Part shown: positions 33,823 to 44,339 of the stretch, in pieces
Layout: each line of letters begins with the position of its first letter
Position numbering within the stretch: the stretch's first letter is position 1
Assembly (NCBI GenBank): GCA_964561145.1
Contig: CAZLNZ010000002.1
Coordinates: forward strand, 1-64,000
Length of the DNA: 64,000 nt
Direction: 5' to 3'
Source of the DNA: RUG14300 sp964561145
GTDB taxonomy: Bacteria; Bacillota; Clostridia; Christensenellales; CAG-1252
Notes under the pieces: generated by a model
The model's input: only the letters and a program-made list of their open reading frames with translations
Database searches by the model: none
Told to the model about the DNA's origin: nothing
Translations under genes and position numbers: made by a program

Positions 33823-35013
33823 CTATTTTAGCTCTATTTCAATACCCGTCTCATACAACGCTTCAACAAAATAAGCGTAGCTTTCAAGCTTCGGATGGAT
33901 ATTATCGGTTTTTAATTGGTCGAATGTCATTATATCCTCTAAGTCAATATAAGTTATCCAGTAATGTGCCGACGCCCAACGCTTCATTGCTGCGTTTGTT
34001 TGCTTAACTATTGTATGTGAGCCATAAATATCATCGTAAGCACGATCGGTTATCGAATAGAAATAGATATTAGTGTTCGGCATTTTTCCATGAAGAAGAT
34101 TGAAAAATCTTTGAAGATTTTCCACGGTTTCTTCCGATTCGGTATGATCATTGTAAATGTTGTTATTTCCGACATTTACCACTATGTTCTTGGGATTGAC
34201 ACCCTTCAAGAGAGAATTCAATAACAGCAATTCCCAAGTTTGAGAAGTTGTCCCGCCGATACCGAAGCAACGTGCATCATAAGAACCGTAATAGGAGTAA
34301 AAGTCTGTCCAAAAATATCTCATATCAAAGAAGGAATCACCTATAAACAAAGTGGTTTTTCCGTCGGTACAGAACTTATCCCATTCATATCTCCAATTAG
34401 AAGCAGCCGTGGACCACCCTTCATTCTCACGCATATAGAAATATCCCTTTCCTACCGTTCTATCAATAGTTTTTGCCACCACATAAAACTCGGTTTCGTG
34501 ATTTCCCACACGTGCGGTTACATTAACCTCACCCTCTGAAATCGCCGTCACATAGTTATTCTCAATAGATATAACATCGGAATCGAAATCATAGGTTACC
34601 TCTTCGCCCTTGACGCTTTCATCTAAAAAAATAGTCAATTCACATGCCGGGTCACCGACAATGGCTACAAGGTTATCTACCACTATATATTCTTTTGCAG
34701 GTAGTACGATCACTTCAAAGGTCGTTTCACATGATGCCGAGATTGCCCTTACGGTATAAGTTCCCGCAGTATACCCCTTAATTTGCCCATGCTCGATTAA
34801 CATCTTAGAGGCATCATATTCATATGTAATAACTTCTGTTTTAGACGGATCGCCAAAGGTAATCGTTAAAGGCTCGCCCTCTTCCAAAGCATATATTGTA
34901 ATATCTTCGATATCAAGAGTCTGTTGAAAAGTCTCAGAGCAACCTATAAACAGCGTTAATACAATAATTAACACTAAAAGTAATGAACAATTTTTAATCC
35001 CTTTCTTTCTCAT
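33823..35013 (-). CDS. SGNH/GDSL hydrolase lipoprotein
   Basis: A 396-residue lipoprotein (lipobox FIGC, Cys25) with two Ig-like segments at about residues 30-105 and 108-182, then an SGNH hydrolase domain from about 205. Catalytic blocks are visible: GDSFFD (Ser227), GIGGTTS (Gly of block II), VGNNNIY (Asn283) and a C-terminal DNIHP with Asp/His. This family removes acyl groups from sugars or lipids; here, next to GH43 and sugar transport, an acetyl-sugar esterase is likely (inference). The start is ATG 35013, sharing a base with the ATPase stop; TTG one codon earlier is less likely. Last gene of the operon. Confidence 0.85.
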   Translation of the reverse strand: MRKKGIKNCSLLLVLIIVLTLFIGCSETFQQTLDIEDITIYALEEGEPLTITFGDPSKTEVITYEYDASKMLIEHGQIKGYTAGTYTVRAISASCETTFEVIVLPAKEYIVVDNLVAIVGDPACELTIFLDESVKGEEVTYDFDSDVISIENNYVTAISEGEVNVTARVGNHETEFYVVAKTIDRTVGKGYFYMRENEGWSTAASNWRYEWDKFCTDGKTTLFIGDSFFDMRYFWTDFYSYYGSYDARCFGIGGTTSQTWELLLLNSLLKGVNPKNIVVNVGNNNIYNDHTESEETVENLQRFFNLLHGKMPNTNIYFYSITDRAYDDIYGSHTIVKQTNAAMKRWASAHYWITYIDLEDIMTFDQLKTDNIHPKLESYAYFVEALYETGIEIELK

Positions 35014-36665
35014 CAATTAATCTCCGTATAATTAATAGATTGACCACTAATCGGATCAAAGATTTTGAGTTTATCCAGGTCTAAAGTTAAAGATACGATT
35101 TCTCCACTCTTTACGACCTCGCTGACATAACGTTTGACTATGATATTAGAGCCAAACAAATTGACGTGCATACAGAAATCACTTCCAAGCAATTCTACCA
35201 AATCGACCTCCGCTTCAATAGGCTCGGACTTATTGGCAACATTACAGTTATTTGTGAAGTAAATGTCCTCGGGGCGAATTCCTACAAGCACCGAGGATTC
35301 GGACAAGGCACGATATTTCTCCAAGTATCCCAGTATCTTTTCCCTGTTTTCCTCGTTAAGCGGACGCTCCTGCTTTTTCTTTTTCTTTGCGACAGTAACC
35401 ACCTTATCGCTCTTAGCAGCGGCAGTTGCCGAATCGAATTGCTTAAGAGTTCCCGCTATTGCTAAATCCGTACCGTTGATGATATCGATCATATGATTTA
35501 TAGAGCGAATAACATCCTTTACACTACCCCTTTGAACCGTTTGTAAAGACTCCTCTCTAGCAGCCTCATCAAAACGAATAAAGCCCTTCGAGTGTGCGAG
35601 CTCAAGCATTTCAGTCGATAACGACGTCATTCGATTCGTCAATTCCTCAGTGCTCAACCCCTTGCAATGTTTTTTAAACTCCTGCAATTTTAATATCAGT
35701 GCTTTCTCTTCAACTAGCTCAGACTTTACATTAAGTTCCTCAAAGAACTTCTTACGTTTTTGCAAAAACAGCTCATATTTTTTAACCAATTCCGAAGGAA
35801 TAGGAACAAGCTGTTCCTTATTTCTCAAACAACCCTTATCTAAATCCACACGTATTACATTCATCGGCGGATTTCCGATAAATGTAGCCACAAAGACGTT
35901 TGCCGGATTGTTATATACTTCAATGGGAGAGCCAACCTGCTGGATAACGCCCTGGTTCATTATAACTATCTTATCCGCCATAGTCATAGCTTCCGTTTGA
36001 TCGTGTGTAACATAAATGGTGGTTGCTCCTATGTTTTTATGAAGCTTTACTATCTCACTTCTCATTTGCACACGCAGTTTGGCATCTAGGTTACTTAAGG
36101 GTTCATCCATCAAAAAAAGCTTTGCATCTCTTACTATTGCACGTCCCAATGCGACTCTTTGCATCTGTCCGCCCGATAGTTCCTTGGGACGTCTGTCAAG
36201 GTAGGGACCTAAATCCAGTATTTCTGCAGCATCGAAGACCTTCCTTTTTATTTCTTCTTTAGGAAGCCCTCTAACCTCCAAACCGAAGCCCATATTGTCA
36301 AACACTGTCATATTGGGATATAAGGCATAGCTTTGGAATACCATTGCTATATCCCTGTCCTTGCTTTGCAAGTAATTTGCCAACACATTGTCGATATACA
36401 GTTTACCCTCGGTTATCTCCTCGAGACCGGCAATCATTCTAAGTGTTGTAGACTTGCCGCAACCGGAAGGTCCTACCAAAACAACGAATTCATTCTTCTT
36501 TACCGATAGGTTAAAATTAAATACAGCCTGTACTCTATTACCGTACACCTTATTGACATCCTTTAATTCTACAAACCCATTCACAGAATCGTCTATAATT
36601 CTTTTATTATCATGCAAAAATTGTTCTTTTGCTTCTTTAACAGTCATTTTCTCATTCATAGTCAT
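35013..36665 (-). CDS. MsmK-like sugar ABC importer ATPase with a large insertion
   Basis: A 550-residue ATPase of the carbohydrate importer group (MsmK/UgpC/MalK). Walker A GPSGCGKST (65-73), Q-loop Gln111, signature LSGGQ (163-167), Walker B LFLMDEP (184-190), H-loop His221. The C-terminal regulatory domain is split: after IGNPPMNVIRV a segment of about 165 residues (about 290-455), largely helical and ending in KKKKK, precedes the continuing VGIRPEDIYF. Usual length is about 370. The insertion may be an added regulatory or docking module. It is encoded next to both permeases, so it is likely their dedicated ATPase, unlike shared MsmK in some Bacillota. Confidence 0.88.
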   Translation of the reverse strand: MTMNEKMTVKEAKEQFLHDNKRIIDDSVNGFVELKDVNKVYGNRVQAVFNFNLSVKKNEFVVLVGPSGCGKSTTLRMIAGLEEITEGKLYIDNVLANYLQSKDRDIAMVFQSYALYPNMTVFDNMGFGLEVRGLPKEEIKRKVFDAAEILDLGPYLDRRPKELSGGQMQRVALGRAIVRDAKLFLMDEPLSNLDAKLRVQMRSEIVKLHKNIGATTIYVTHDQTEAMTMADKIVIMNQGVIQQVGSPIEVYNNPANVFVATFIGNPPMNVIRVDLDKGCLRNKEQLVPIPSELVKKYELFLQKRKKFFEELNVKSELVEEKALILKLQEFKKHCKGLSTEELTNRMTSLSTEMLELAHSKGFIRFDEAAREESLQTVQRGSVKDVIRSINHMIDIINGTDLAIAGTLKQFDSATAAAKSDKVVTVAKKKKKQERPLNEENREKILGYLEKYRALSESSVLVGIRPEDIYFTNNCNVANKSEPIEAEVDLVELLGSDFCMHVNLFGSNIIVKRYVSEVVKSGEIVSLTLDLDKLKIFDPISGQSINYTEIN

Positions 36666-36671
36666 TCTCTG

Positions 36672-37655
36672 TTAACCTTTAACACCGGATGAGGCAACAC
36701 CCTCGATTATTTGATTTTGAGTAAATACATAAAGCAATATTATGGGAATCGCACTAAAAATTGCACTCGCAAGATTTAGTCCTATGGTATTCGCCGTCTT
36801 GCTCTGCGATAAAAACGCAACGCCGACTTGGAGCGTCCAATTATTCATATCAGATGTTCCCAATATTATCTGCGGCCACATAAGATCGTTCCAACTACCA
36901 AGGAAGCAGAACAATCCTTGTACAAAGAAAACCGATTTGCCGACAGGCAATACAATACGTCTAAAGATGCGGAAATCACTTGAACCGTCCATTCTAGCCG
37001 ATTCTATAAGATCTTGTGGGATACTTATGAAAAATTGTCTAATTAAGTACAAACCGCCTACACCGCCAAGACCGGGCAATATCAATGCCCAAAGGCTTTT
37101 TGATAAGCCCATTCTCGAAATGTTTGCCATTTGAGGGGTTAGTGTTGCTATTCCCGGGATTACCATTGTCGCAATCATACAAGCGAATAAGGCATTACGT
37201 CCCTTGAATTTCATAAACACGAAGGCGTATGCGGCAAGTCCTGCGAGAATCAAGTAGAATGCCGTATTACAAATAGCTACGATAAAGCTATTGAGCATCC
37301 ATCTTGCCACAGGATACTTATTACCGTTATAATCCGTTTTATTAAATAAGTTGATGTAGTTTTCAAAGGTAAAACCGTCACTTGGAATAAGCTGACCGGG
37401 ATTATTGGTAAAGGCATCCTGTGAGGTGAAACTACCGAGAATTCCCACCACCAAAGGAATCATCCACACTATGCAGAAAATCACAAGAAAAACAAAGGCG
37501 TTAAACTTGAAAAGATTCTTTTGGAAATATCTGCCCAATACGTTTGATGACAATTTACGCTTGCGTTTCAATGCAAGCACTACTAAATCCAAAATCACCA
37601 TTCCTACGACTATAACACCGAGTATTATCAAAGCAATCAATAAAGTCTTACTCAT
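36672..37655 (-). CDS. Sugar ABC importer permease (MalG-type)
   Basis: A 327-residue inner-membrane permease with six or more helices. The EAA loop that docks with the ATPase reads ESARMDGSSDFRIFRRIVLP. The first 45 residues, before the usual start of the family, contain an extra hydrophobic helix and a basic segment (LALKRKRKLSS). The C-terminus is VASSGVKG, as in many MalG relatives. The start overlaps the preceding permease by 8 nt. Confidence 0.9.
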   Translation of the reverse strand: MSKTLLIALIILGVIVVGMVILDLVVLALKRKRKLSSNVLGRYFQKNLFKFNAFVFLVIFCIVWMIPLVVGILGSFTSQDAFTNNPGQLIPSDGFTFENYINLFNKTDYNGNKYPVARWMLNSFIVAICNTAFYLILAGLAAYAFVFMKFKGRNALFACMIATMVIPGIATLTPQMANISRMGLSKSLWALILPGLGGVGGLYLIRQFFISIPQDLIESARMDGSSDFRIFRRIVLPVGKSVFFVQGLFCFLGSWNDLMWPQIILGTSDMNNWTLQVGVAFLSQSKTANTIGLNLASAIFSAIPIILLYVFTQNQIIEGVASSGVKG

Positions 37656-38697
37656 TACAAGCCTCCTTGTCAGCGTTATAGACTGTAGCCTCAGCCCTGC
37701 TCTCTATATATTCCTGATACTCGAGCTGTCTTTTCGTTCCGCTCTTACGCTCTTTTGTAACAAGCAGTTGAATTGCCGTTACGATTCCGATTATTACACC
37801 CAAAATAAGTCCCATAGCACTCACCATTCCGTAAATGCTATAATTGTTGCCGTTAGCTATTTGATTCTGTAAATACCACATAATAGACATTGTGGAATAA
37901 TCTGTAGTATCGGAAATAGGACCTGCATTGGTCAACACATAAACCTGACCGTATAAGCCGAAATAGCCGATTATCGTATTAAAGATACACAATATCATTT
38001 GCGGCTTTATCGCAGGTAGGGTTATGGAAAATGCCTTCTTTAAGCCGCTACAGCCGTCAACGGCAGCTGCCTCATATAAGCTTTTATCCACATTCTTAAG
38101 CCCGGCATTAAGTATAATGAAGTTGCCGCCCCAACCACCCCAAAGACAGAGCAGTAGAATTACAAACCAGGCAAGCATCGGATTGCTGTTAAGCCAGTTT
38201 ACGCTCACACCGAACCACTGGTTAATATATCCGAAAGAATGTCCGAAAAGTGCGGTAAACATTATGCCGCTTGCACTGACTGGTAGTATCGAAGGTAAAT
38301 ATACTATCGATCTAAATAACTTATAACCCTTCGGCTTAGCATTGACACAGATGGCTATAAAAAGAGGTATTATTATAGATAACGGGACTATTACTGCGGC
38401 AAACAACGCAGTATTTCCCGTAGCCATCCAAAAGTTTTGATGATACGTACTGCTTGAATCGAATAGAATCGTTGCAAAGTTTTTAAAGCCTCGCCATTCG
38501 TTCGACGAAGGATCGGCTATAGAGTACTTAAACAAAGACATATAGATTCCATAAAACAAAGGATAGACGCAAAACACCAAAAAGAATATAAGATGGGGTG
38601 CGATAAAAATAAACGCCAATCCGTAACGCTTTATGAAATCTATACGTTTACTCCGCTTCAACGCATATTCGCTAACCGTAGTAAGTCGTTGTGCCAT
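37648..38697 (-). CDS. Sugar ABC importer permease (MalF-type)
   Basis: A 349-residue permease with six predicted helices and the EAA loop EAAAVDGCSGLKKAFSITLP. The binding-protein gene stop overlaps its start as TAATG. The charged C-terminal tail runs past the last helix. Together with the MalG-type partner it forms the channel of the importer. Confidence 0.9.
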   Translation of the reverse strand: MAQRLTTVSEYALKRSKRIDFIKRYGLAFIFIAPHLIFFLVFCVYPLFYGIYMSLFKYSIADPSSNEWRGFKNFATILFDSSSTYHQNFWMATGNTALFAAVIVPLSIIIPLFIAICVNAKPKGYKLFRSIVYLPSILPVSASGIMFTALFGHSFGYINQWFGVSVNWLNSNPMLAWFVILLLCLWGGWGGNFIILNAGLKNVDKSLYEAAAVDGCSGLKKAFSITLPAIKPQMILCIFNTIIGYFGLYGQVYVLTNAGPISDTTDYSTMSIMWYLQNQIANGNNYSIYGMVSAMGLILGVIIGIVTAIQLLVTKERKSGTKRQLEYQEYIESRAEATVYNADKEACNE

Positions 38698-40163
38698 TAT
38701 AGCTCCTTTTTCGCAGCAATTTCTTGCATTGCTTTTCTATAAGCTTCTTGAATGAAATCCTCAACTGTGCCGGTTTTAATTTCAGTCAATGTGTAAATAT
38801 AAGCAAGCTTTAACTTCTCATAAACTTCGCTGAAATAGGGGGTATTTCCGAGCATTACAAAATCCTCGGGATCTCCCATATATTGGAGATAGTTTTTATA
38901 AGCAGAGGATGCCTTGTATTCGGGTTTTTCCAAAATAGATTTACATGCAGGTAAGTGTCCGCCTGCCATGTATTGAATTGCGTTTTCGGTCATATATTGC
39001 GCATACAATGCCCCTGCCGCACGCTTTGTCAAACTTGTTACCGTCTTGGTTACCGAGAAACAGTGACCTACACCGTAAACATAGTTAGCACATTCGGCAT
39101 TAGCATCCGTTGCAAAGAGTCCCGACAAGCCTCTAACGGTTAAAGCCTTATCGTTAGCATCGAATAAGCTATTATACTCATTCAATCTGCTTTCTGCCCA
39201 CCAAGGTCCCTCGCAAGCAAATATCGCATAACCCTTATTCAAGTTTGACCATAAGGTATTAGCATCACGATTCTTGCCGATATACTTTCCTTGCCAAGAA
39301 TCAAAAGCGGAAAGTACGGTTTTTAAGCCTTCGCTCTTATTCCAAGCAGGTTCTCCGTTTTCATTGGTTAAGCTTCCGCCGTTTTGCAAAACTGCCGTTT
39401 GAGGGAACCAACCCGATTCGATATTATCGCTACCGCTCATTTCAATAGGATAGAAATCCTCGTCCGCAGATAACTTACGCCACTCTCTGCTAGCGGAACT
39501 GTTTTTATCGGCGGCACGAACCCATAATTCACCTGCTTCCTTTTTAGCCATAAGTTCCTCGCAGCACTTTTCCAATTCTGCAAGAGTCGTAGGTATTGCC
39601 AAGCCGTTATGCTCCAATATATCCTCTCTTATAAACCATATTCCGCTATGAACGTCGAGGGGAACGCCATATAAGGAATCGCCTACATAGCACTCGGAAA
39701 TAATATTGTCGAGATAATTATCCGCATTAAAAGTCCGATTAATGGCTTTATAGCAATCATCCAATGGTACTAGTAGATTGCTATCTACCAAATAGGTCAA
39801 ACGTTCACTGTGGAAAATGATAACATCTGGAGCATTATCGGGATCGGTGTTGATTGTATTTGCAAGCTGAGTATAGAATAAACTCGTGCTTATCGAGGTT
39901 ATCTCTGCAGTCAAACCATTCTCGCTATAGTAATCATTAAACATTTGATTAACCAAGTTCAAATAAGCGTTATCCGGTTCACCTATTACAGACCAAACAT
40001 TAAGTCTAACGTTATCGAATATAGGATCTCCGAACTCGTCAAATTGCAAGCCGTCGGTATCGTCAACTACCGGATCGTTAACAGCAGGCTTACACGCAAT
40101 AAAGGTGAAAACCATCGTTAGACATAATACTATACTTAAAAGAGCTGCTATTATTCTTTTCAT
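38697..40163 (-). CDS. Extracellular solute-binding lipoprotein of the sugar importer
   Basis: A 488-residue substrate-binding lipoprotein (signal residues 1-23, lipobox FIAC, Cys24), family 1 solute-binding fold. It contains WSVIGEPDNAYLNLVNQMF near the start, VIIFHSERL and YGVPLDVHSGIWF in the first lobe. The ligand should be an oligosaccharide, suggested by its place beside GH43. Ribosome binding site AAGGAG. It lies 12 nt after the GH43 gene. Confidence 0.9.
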   Translation of the reverse strand: MKRIIAALLSIVLCLTMVFTFIACKPAVNDPVVDDTDGLQFDEFGDPIFDNVRLNVWSVIGEPDNAYLNLVNQMFNDYYSENGLTAEITSISTSLFYTQLANTINTDPDNAPDVIIFHSERLTYLVDSNLLVPLDDCYKAINRTFNADNYLDNIISECYVGDSLYGVPLDVHSGIWFIREDILEHNGLAIPTTLAELEKCCEELMAKKEAGELWVRAADKNSSASREWRKLSADEDFYPIEMSGSDNIESGWFPQTAVLQNGGSLTNENGEPAWNKSEGLKTVLSAFDSWQGKYIGKNRDANTLWSNLNKGYAIFACEGPWWAESRLNEYNSLFDANDKALTVRGLSGLFATDANAECANYVYGVGHCFSVTKTVTSLTKRAAGALYAQYMTENAIQYMAGGHLPACKSILEKPEYKASSAYKNYLQYMGDPEDFVMLGNTPYFSEVYEKLKLAYIYTLTEIKTGTVEDFIQEAYRKAMQEIAAKKEL

Positions 40164-40175
40164 ATCGAATTCTCC

Positions 40176-41954
40176 TTATTTTCCAATTATTTCAATCTCT
40201 CCCAAGGCAAAATCAAACTCGGAAGAAATGGTTATTACTATTCTATCGGTTGTCAATTCCTCATCCAAAAGAATGTTGAAAGCACAGTGAGGATATACGT
40301 AATCGCTGTATTTCTCACTATAATACCTAGTGTTAAAGTGTGCATTGACAATACCGTTGCCGTTGCCAAAATCAATTTGCTTTATCGTATCGATTGTCTT
40401 TGAGCGATCGAAGGAATTGTATATGTTTATAGCTCTGACCGAAACCGGTTCACTAAAAGTAATTTCGATGCTTCTGGTGCCGCTTTCAAAGGCTGCCTCA
40501 CGTCCGTCAGGCTCCTTTGTTCCGAAACGACTGCTTGTATAGTTGTCGGTTAAATACTCGATATTCTCACCTTCGCCTTTTACTACCGCACGGCTTATTA
40601 TATTGGAATATCCGCTTATATCACTAGGGGTATTCTGTAAGGAATAGGTGGGACCGTTCGTATACGGCACACCGTCCTTGTCAAAATAAATGTAATCGAT
40701 AGACAAGCAACGCCATTCACCGTGTGAGCCCTCTCCCCAGTGTCCTCTTGTATAGTGTGCGTGATAAGCAAACATATATTGTCCGCTAGCGGTTTGGAAG
40801 ATTGCGGCGTGACCCGTTCCCGTCATAAAGTCAACATACCTATTTGCGGTATATTTTCCTGCCTCATCGGGAACACCTAAAAGCATATTTTCAAGATATG
40901 TATCGTTGGGCTTTTCAAAACCGCCTAAAGGATTGTCGCTTACAGCATAGCCAACCGCATAGTTTATATCGACATAGCTGTTTGCGCAATAGGTCAAATA
41001 GTACTTTCCGTTTTTCTTAAGCATATAGGGTCCCTCAAGACACTCCATGCCCGTTATAGCATCGAAAGAAGGTGACCATCTCTCCCAAGCAATTTTGGGA
41101 TATTCATCGGTATATTTCTTGTAGCCGGCACAAAGAAGAGGGGTAAGGGTTGAAATATCCCAGGTAACCGCATCCAACATTTTTACGCCCCAGATTTCCG
41201 CAGTTGCACTATCTGTAGCCATTTTGCGATGATCTTCATCGCCCCCTCTTAAATCGAAAGAGAAATACATATATAACTCACCGTCATCGTCTTGGAATAC
41301 CGTCGCATCTAAAATGGTATTCTTTTCCAAGCCTTGGAAGGGCGTGTCGCTTAGAGCAATCGTATCACCAAGAGCATTGGTCCCGGTGAATTGTTTAAAA
41401 GGACCATAGGGGTAATCTGACACGGCAACACCTATTTGACAATGGTCCGTTCCATCGTCATATACATACTTTGCCGTGTAGTATAGATAGAACTTATCAC
41501 CGATTTTTTGAATATCGGGTGCCCATAGGTTGCTTCTACTCCAGCTTCCCGATTCGGGGGTGAAGCAGTCCGGCAAACGTTCCCAATGCGAAAGATCTGT
41601 AGAGCGGAAGCAATGGAAAGTGGTTGTTCCTCTCGTTCCATATGCGTAATAATAGCCCTCGTGATATAGAATAAAGGGGTCACCCATATCGGGGAAACCG
41701 ATGGACGAAGCGGTTTCGTCAAAGTTTTCCCAATCATTCAAATAATACATACTAGTATCGTATGAATAAAGATTAGGATCGCTATTGTCATTAAAACCAA
41801 TTGTGTTTTTCAGATACTCGTGATACTCAATCTTATTTGAGTTATCCGCAGGTTTTTCTCCCTCGGGTATTTTTATATCACAAGCGGTAAAAAGACATAG
41901 GCAAGAAGACACTACAAGAATAACACAACATATGAATAATAATGCTTTCTTCAT
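40176..41954 (-). CDS. GH43 family glycoside hydrolase lipoprotein
   Basis: A 592-residue lipoprotein (lipobox FTAC, Cys25) with a five-bladed beta-propeller glycosidase of family 43 at about residues 80-430. Likely catalytic residues: Asp92 (DMGDPF, general base), Asp216 (ILDATVF, pKa modulator) and Glu307 (LEGPYM, general acid). NLWAPDIQKIGDKFYLYY and GEHGEWR-like segments fit. The last 120 residues form a beta domain (VSVRAINIYNSFDRS, DRIVITISSEFDFALGEIEIIG), likely a carbohydrate-binding or discoidin-like fold. Family activities include arabinofuranosidase, xylosidase and arabinanase; which applies is unknown. Anchored outside, it would feed the importer encoded next. Confidence 0.88.
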   Translation of the reverse strand: MKKALLFICCVILVVSSCLCLFTACDIKIPEGEKPADNSNKIEYHEYLKNTIGFNDNSDPNLYSYDTSMYYLNDWENFDETASSIGFPDMGDPFILYHEGYYYAYGTRGTTTFHCFRSTDLSHWERLPDCFTPESGSWSRSNLWAPDIQKIGDKFYLYYTAKYVYDDGTDHCQIGVAVSDYPYGPFKQFTGTNALGDTIALSDTPFQGLEKNTILDATVFQDDDGELYMYFSFDLRGGDEDHRKMATDSATAEIWGVKMLDAVTWDISTLTPLLCAGYKKYTDEYPKIAWERWSPSFDAITGMECLEGPYMLKKNGKYYLTYCANSYVDINYAVGYAVSDNPLGGFEKPNDTYLENMLLGVPDEAGKYTANRYVDFMTGTGHAAIFQTASGQYMFAYHAHYTRGHWGEGSHGEWRCLSIDYIYFDKDGVPYTNGPTYSLQNTPSDISGYSNIISRAVVKGEGENIEYLTDNYTSSRFGTKEPDGREAAFESGTRSIEITFSEPVSVRAINIYNSFDRSKTIDTIKQIDFGNGNGIVNAHFNTRYYSEKYSDYVYPHCAFNILLDEELTTDRIVITISSEFDFALGEIEIIGK

Positions 41955-41956
41955 AA

Positions 41957-44203
41957 CTAATTAATCTCCTCGAATTTTACATCGGAAATAGTTGCACCTG
42001 CAGAAAACGTTCCGATTCCCGGCGTAAATACGGTGTTGTCATCCCACTTGTCGGGGAAGCAAAGGGAGGTATTGCTTTCAAATACCCTTTCATCGTTGAT
42101 ATACAATTCGACTCTGTCATTTTGTTTGACAACCTTAATTCTATTTTCTCCGTTAAGAAGATCAACGCCCTCCGGCATTTCATATTCCTCCCAAGTAGCA
42201 TCGTCCAAATTGGGACAGAAGGTAAGTTTGGGAGCATTTGCGGTTCCTTTTATAACAAATTGTAAACTTGCGGTTTTGCTTTCAGAACGCAAATAAACCA
42301 AAACTTTACTGTCATAAGCTCCGCTTGAATGCATAGGCTTTATATCCGAAAGGGTAAACTCAATAGAGAAATCGCCAATAAAGCTCTTTGAGGATTTTAA
42401 ACCGTTTTGGAAATCATTCACAGGAGGCCAGTTAATATCACCGGATGAACCGAAATTCTTTGAAATCATAGTATACGAACCGTCTCCGTTATCCTTAACG
42501 AATGCACCCAATGTGTGCTCAAAGCTCTTTAATAGTTCGGCATTTCCAACAACCTTGATATCGGATATGGTTGCTTGAGAACAAGCATATATTACAGGAT
42601 ATACATCACCCTCGATATCGATGTCAGCTATCTTAACCAAGCTTCCGTTATAGATTATACCATATCTTGAGCCGCTACGAACAATCTGTAACGTACACTC
42701 GGAAAGAGATGCCGTCGAGCAGGTAAAGCTCTCACCGGAGGAACCGGAATTTATGGTCATAGTCTTATATCCGACATTAACCAAAATATCGGAATAGCGA
42801 ATGTATCCGTTGTCGGTTAATCTTATACCTACGTTTCCGCTTGCGTTTGAAATTGTAAAGCTAATAGTATATTCGTTTCCTCTTACCTTGAACGGAACAA
42901 AACTTTCTACATTACCGGAAGTTGTAACAACATTGTTTTCTACAATTGCCTCCCCTACAATTTTCCCTGTCTCAAGAATATCCGAGGACGAGGTGGGAAG
43001 CTCGACTATAGAGTATGTTCTGCTCGCCTTTACACTGTTATCGGAATTAGCGGTAGCTATTACGGTAATATTGCCGCTTACCCCTTTTGCAATCGTTAAT
43101 TGTCCGTCTGAAGAAAGGGTTACACCCTCATTACTCTCGCTAAGACTATAACTTACGCTCTTATCAAAGGTTGCATCGGGTAAAACCGTTGACAACAAGC
43201 TATATGCTTCACCTGCATAGAGGGTATCGCTTATTCCGTCTATAGTAACACTCTCGGCTGTCTGGAATACATTAAGCTTATCCATAACATCTTCTAAATC
43301 GGTCGATACTTCATAGTCGTAAACATAGGTTATCGGAGATTGAGAGAAAACACCGGGATAGGTCGAAATGCCGTCGAATGAAGGACAATCGTAAGCATAC
43401 TTCGCAACCGTTCCATCGGAGGCGGTAAGTGTGAAGTAGTGCATCGTACCATAACGAATAAGTTCCATTTTGACTGTATTGCAGATAACATTCACACCAT
43501 CGGGAAGTACCTTCATGATAGGATCTGCTGCGCCTGTGAAAACACGCCATCCTCCGACTACGGGATAGTATTGACGAAGGCGTTGGCTTATAGGAAAGAG
43601 ACCAAACCATGCCATAACCTCACCGATAGGTGTATTTTTATCGATATTAAAGGAGCCAACGCCAAAACGACCTTGTCCGTCATAGTTAGTATACTCCCCT
43701 GTCGGCTCGAAGGTACAAGCAAAATACCAATTCTCGGCACAATCGCTTGTAACCACAATTGCCTGATTTCCGTTTAAAAGAATAATATCCTCGCCATCCA
43801 CGGGAGCAAGATCATATCCGCCTTGAATGTATCCTTTTTTGTTATAAAAGAACTCTTTGGTTACATTGAAGGTCATCGTTTCGAAAACAGAAGGTTCCCC
43901 TTTAAGAGAAAGGGTAACAACGGCAGAGCCCGCACCTACTGCGGAAACATTACCGAAATCATCGACCTCTATTACAGATGAATCGGAAGATGAAAAATTG
44001 ACATCATCATCGGAACCTACCACACGATACACTATTTTGTAGATACCGCCCATTGTCAATTCCTGAGTTTTTTCTCCACGAATTACAATACTTGCGAAAA
44101 CATCTACATCGGGTGAAGGATCCTCGGTCGGTGAATCGCAAGCTACAAAGATCAAGCAAATCACAGATAAGATCAATAAGATGAAAACAAGTGCTTTTTT
44201 CAT
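41957..44203 (-). CDS. Large surface lipoprotein with Ig-like and jelly-roll-like domains
   Basis: A 748-residue lipoprotein (lipobox FVAC, Cys22). An Ig-like BIG2-type domain (about 35-115; AVGAGSAVVTLSL), a jelly-roll-like segment (about 120-310; WYFACTFEPTG, WFGLFPISQRL), a second Ig-like domain (about 315-400) and two more beta-rich modules (about 410-560 and 570-745; VKQNDRVELYINDERVFES resembles a concanavalin-like laminin G fold). No catalytic motif seen. Likely a glycan-binding surface protein. It shares its module order with the 1287-residue gene just upstream. Ribosome binding site AAGGAG. Confidence 0.7.
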   Translation of the reverse strand: MKKALVFILLILSVICLIFVACDSPTEDPSPDVDVFASIVIRGEKTQELTMGGIYKIVYRVVGSDDDVNFSSSDSSVIEVDDFGNVSAVGAGSAVVTLSLKGEPSVFETMTFNVTKEFFYNKKGYIQGGYDLAPVDGEDIILLNGNQAIVVTSDCAENWYFACTFEPTGEYTNYDGQGRFGVGSFNIDKNTPIGEVMAWFGLFPISQRLRQYYPVVGGWRVFTGAADPIMKVLPDGVNVICNTVKMELIRYGTMHYFTLTASDGTVAKYAYDCPSFDGISTYPGVFSQSPITYVYDYEVSTDLEDVMDKLNVFQTAESVTIDGISDTLYAGEAYSLLSTVLPDATFDKSVSYSLSESNEGVTLSSDGQLTIAKGVSGNITVIATANSDNSVKASRTYSIVELPTSSSDILETGKIVGEAIVENNVVTTSGNVESFVPFKVRGNEYTISFTISNASGNVGIRLTDNGYIRYSDILVNVGYKTMTINSGSSGESFTCSTASLSECTLQIVRSGSRYGIIYNGSLVKIADIDIEGDVYPVIYACSQATISDIKVVGNAELLKSFEHTLGAFVKDNGDGSYTMISKNFGSSGDINWPPVNDFQNGLKSSKSFIGDFSIEFTLSDIKPMHSSGAYDSKVLVYLRSESKTASLQFVIKGTANAPKLTFCPNLDDATWEEYEMPEGVDLLNGENRIKVVKQNDRVELYINDERVFESNTSLCFPDKWDDNTVFTPGIGTFSAGATISDVKFEEIN

Positions 44204-44339
44204 AATGTTCTCCTTATAAATTAATCGTAGCTTGTATTATTTTACAAGCAATAACAAGTGTATGTCTTATTTTGGACACTCAACAAAGCCTTGCCTTAGC
44301 AAAACTTTGCTAAAAACCCATAGCGTTTTAACGTTTTCG

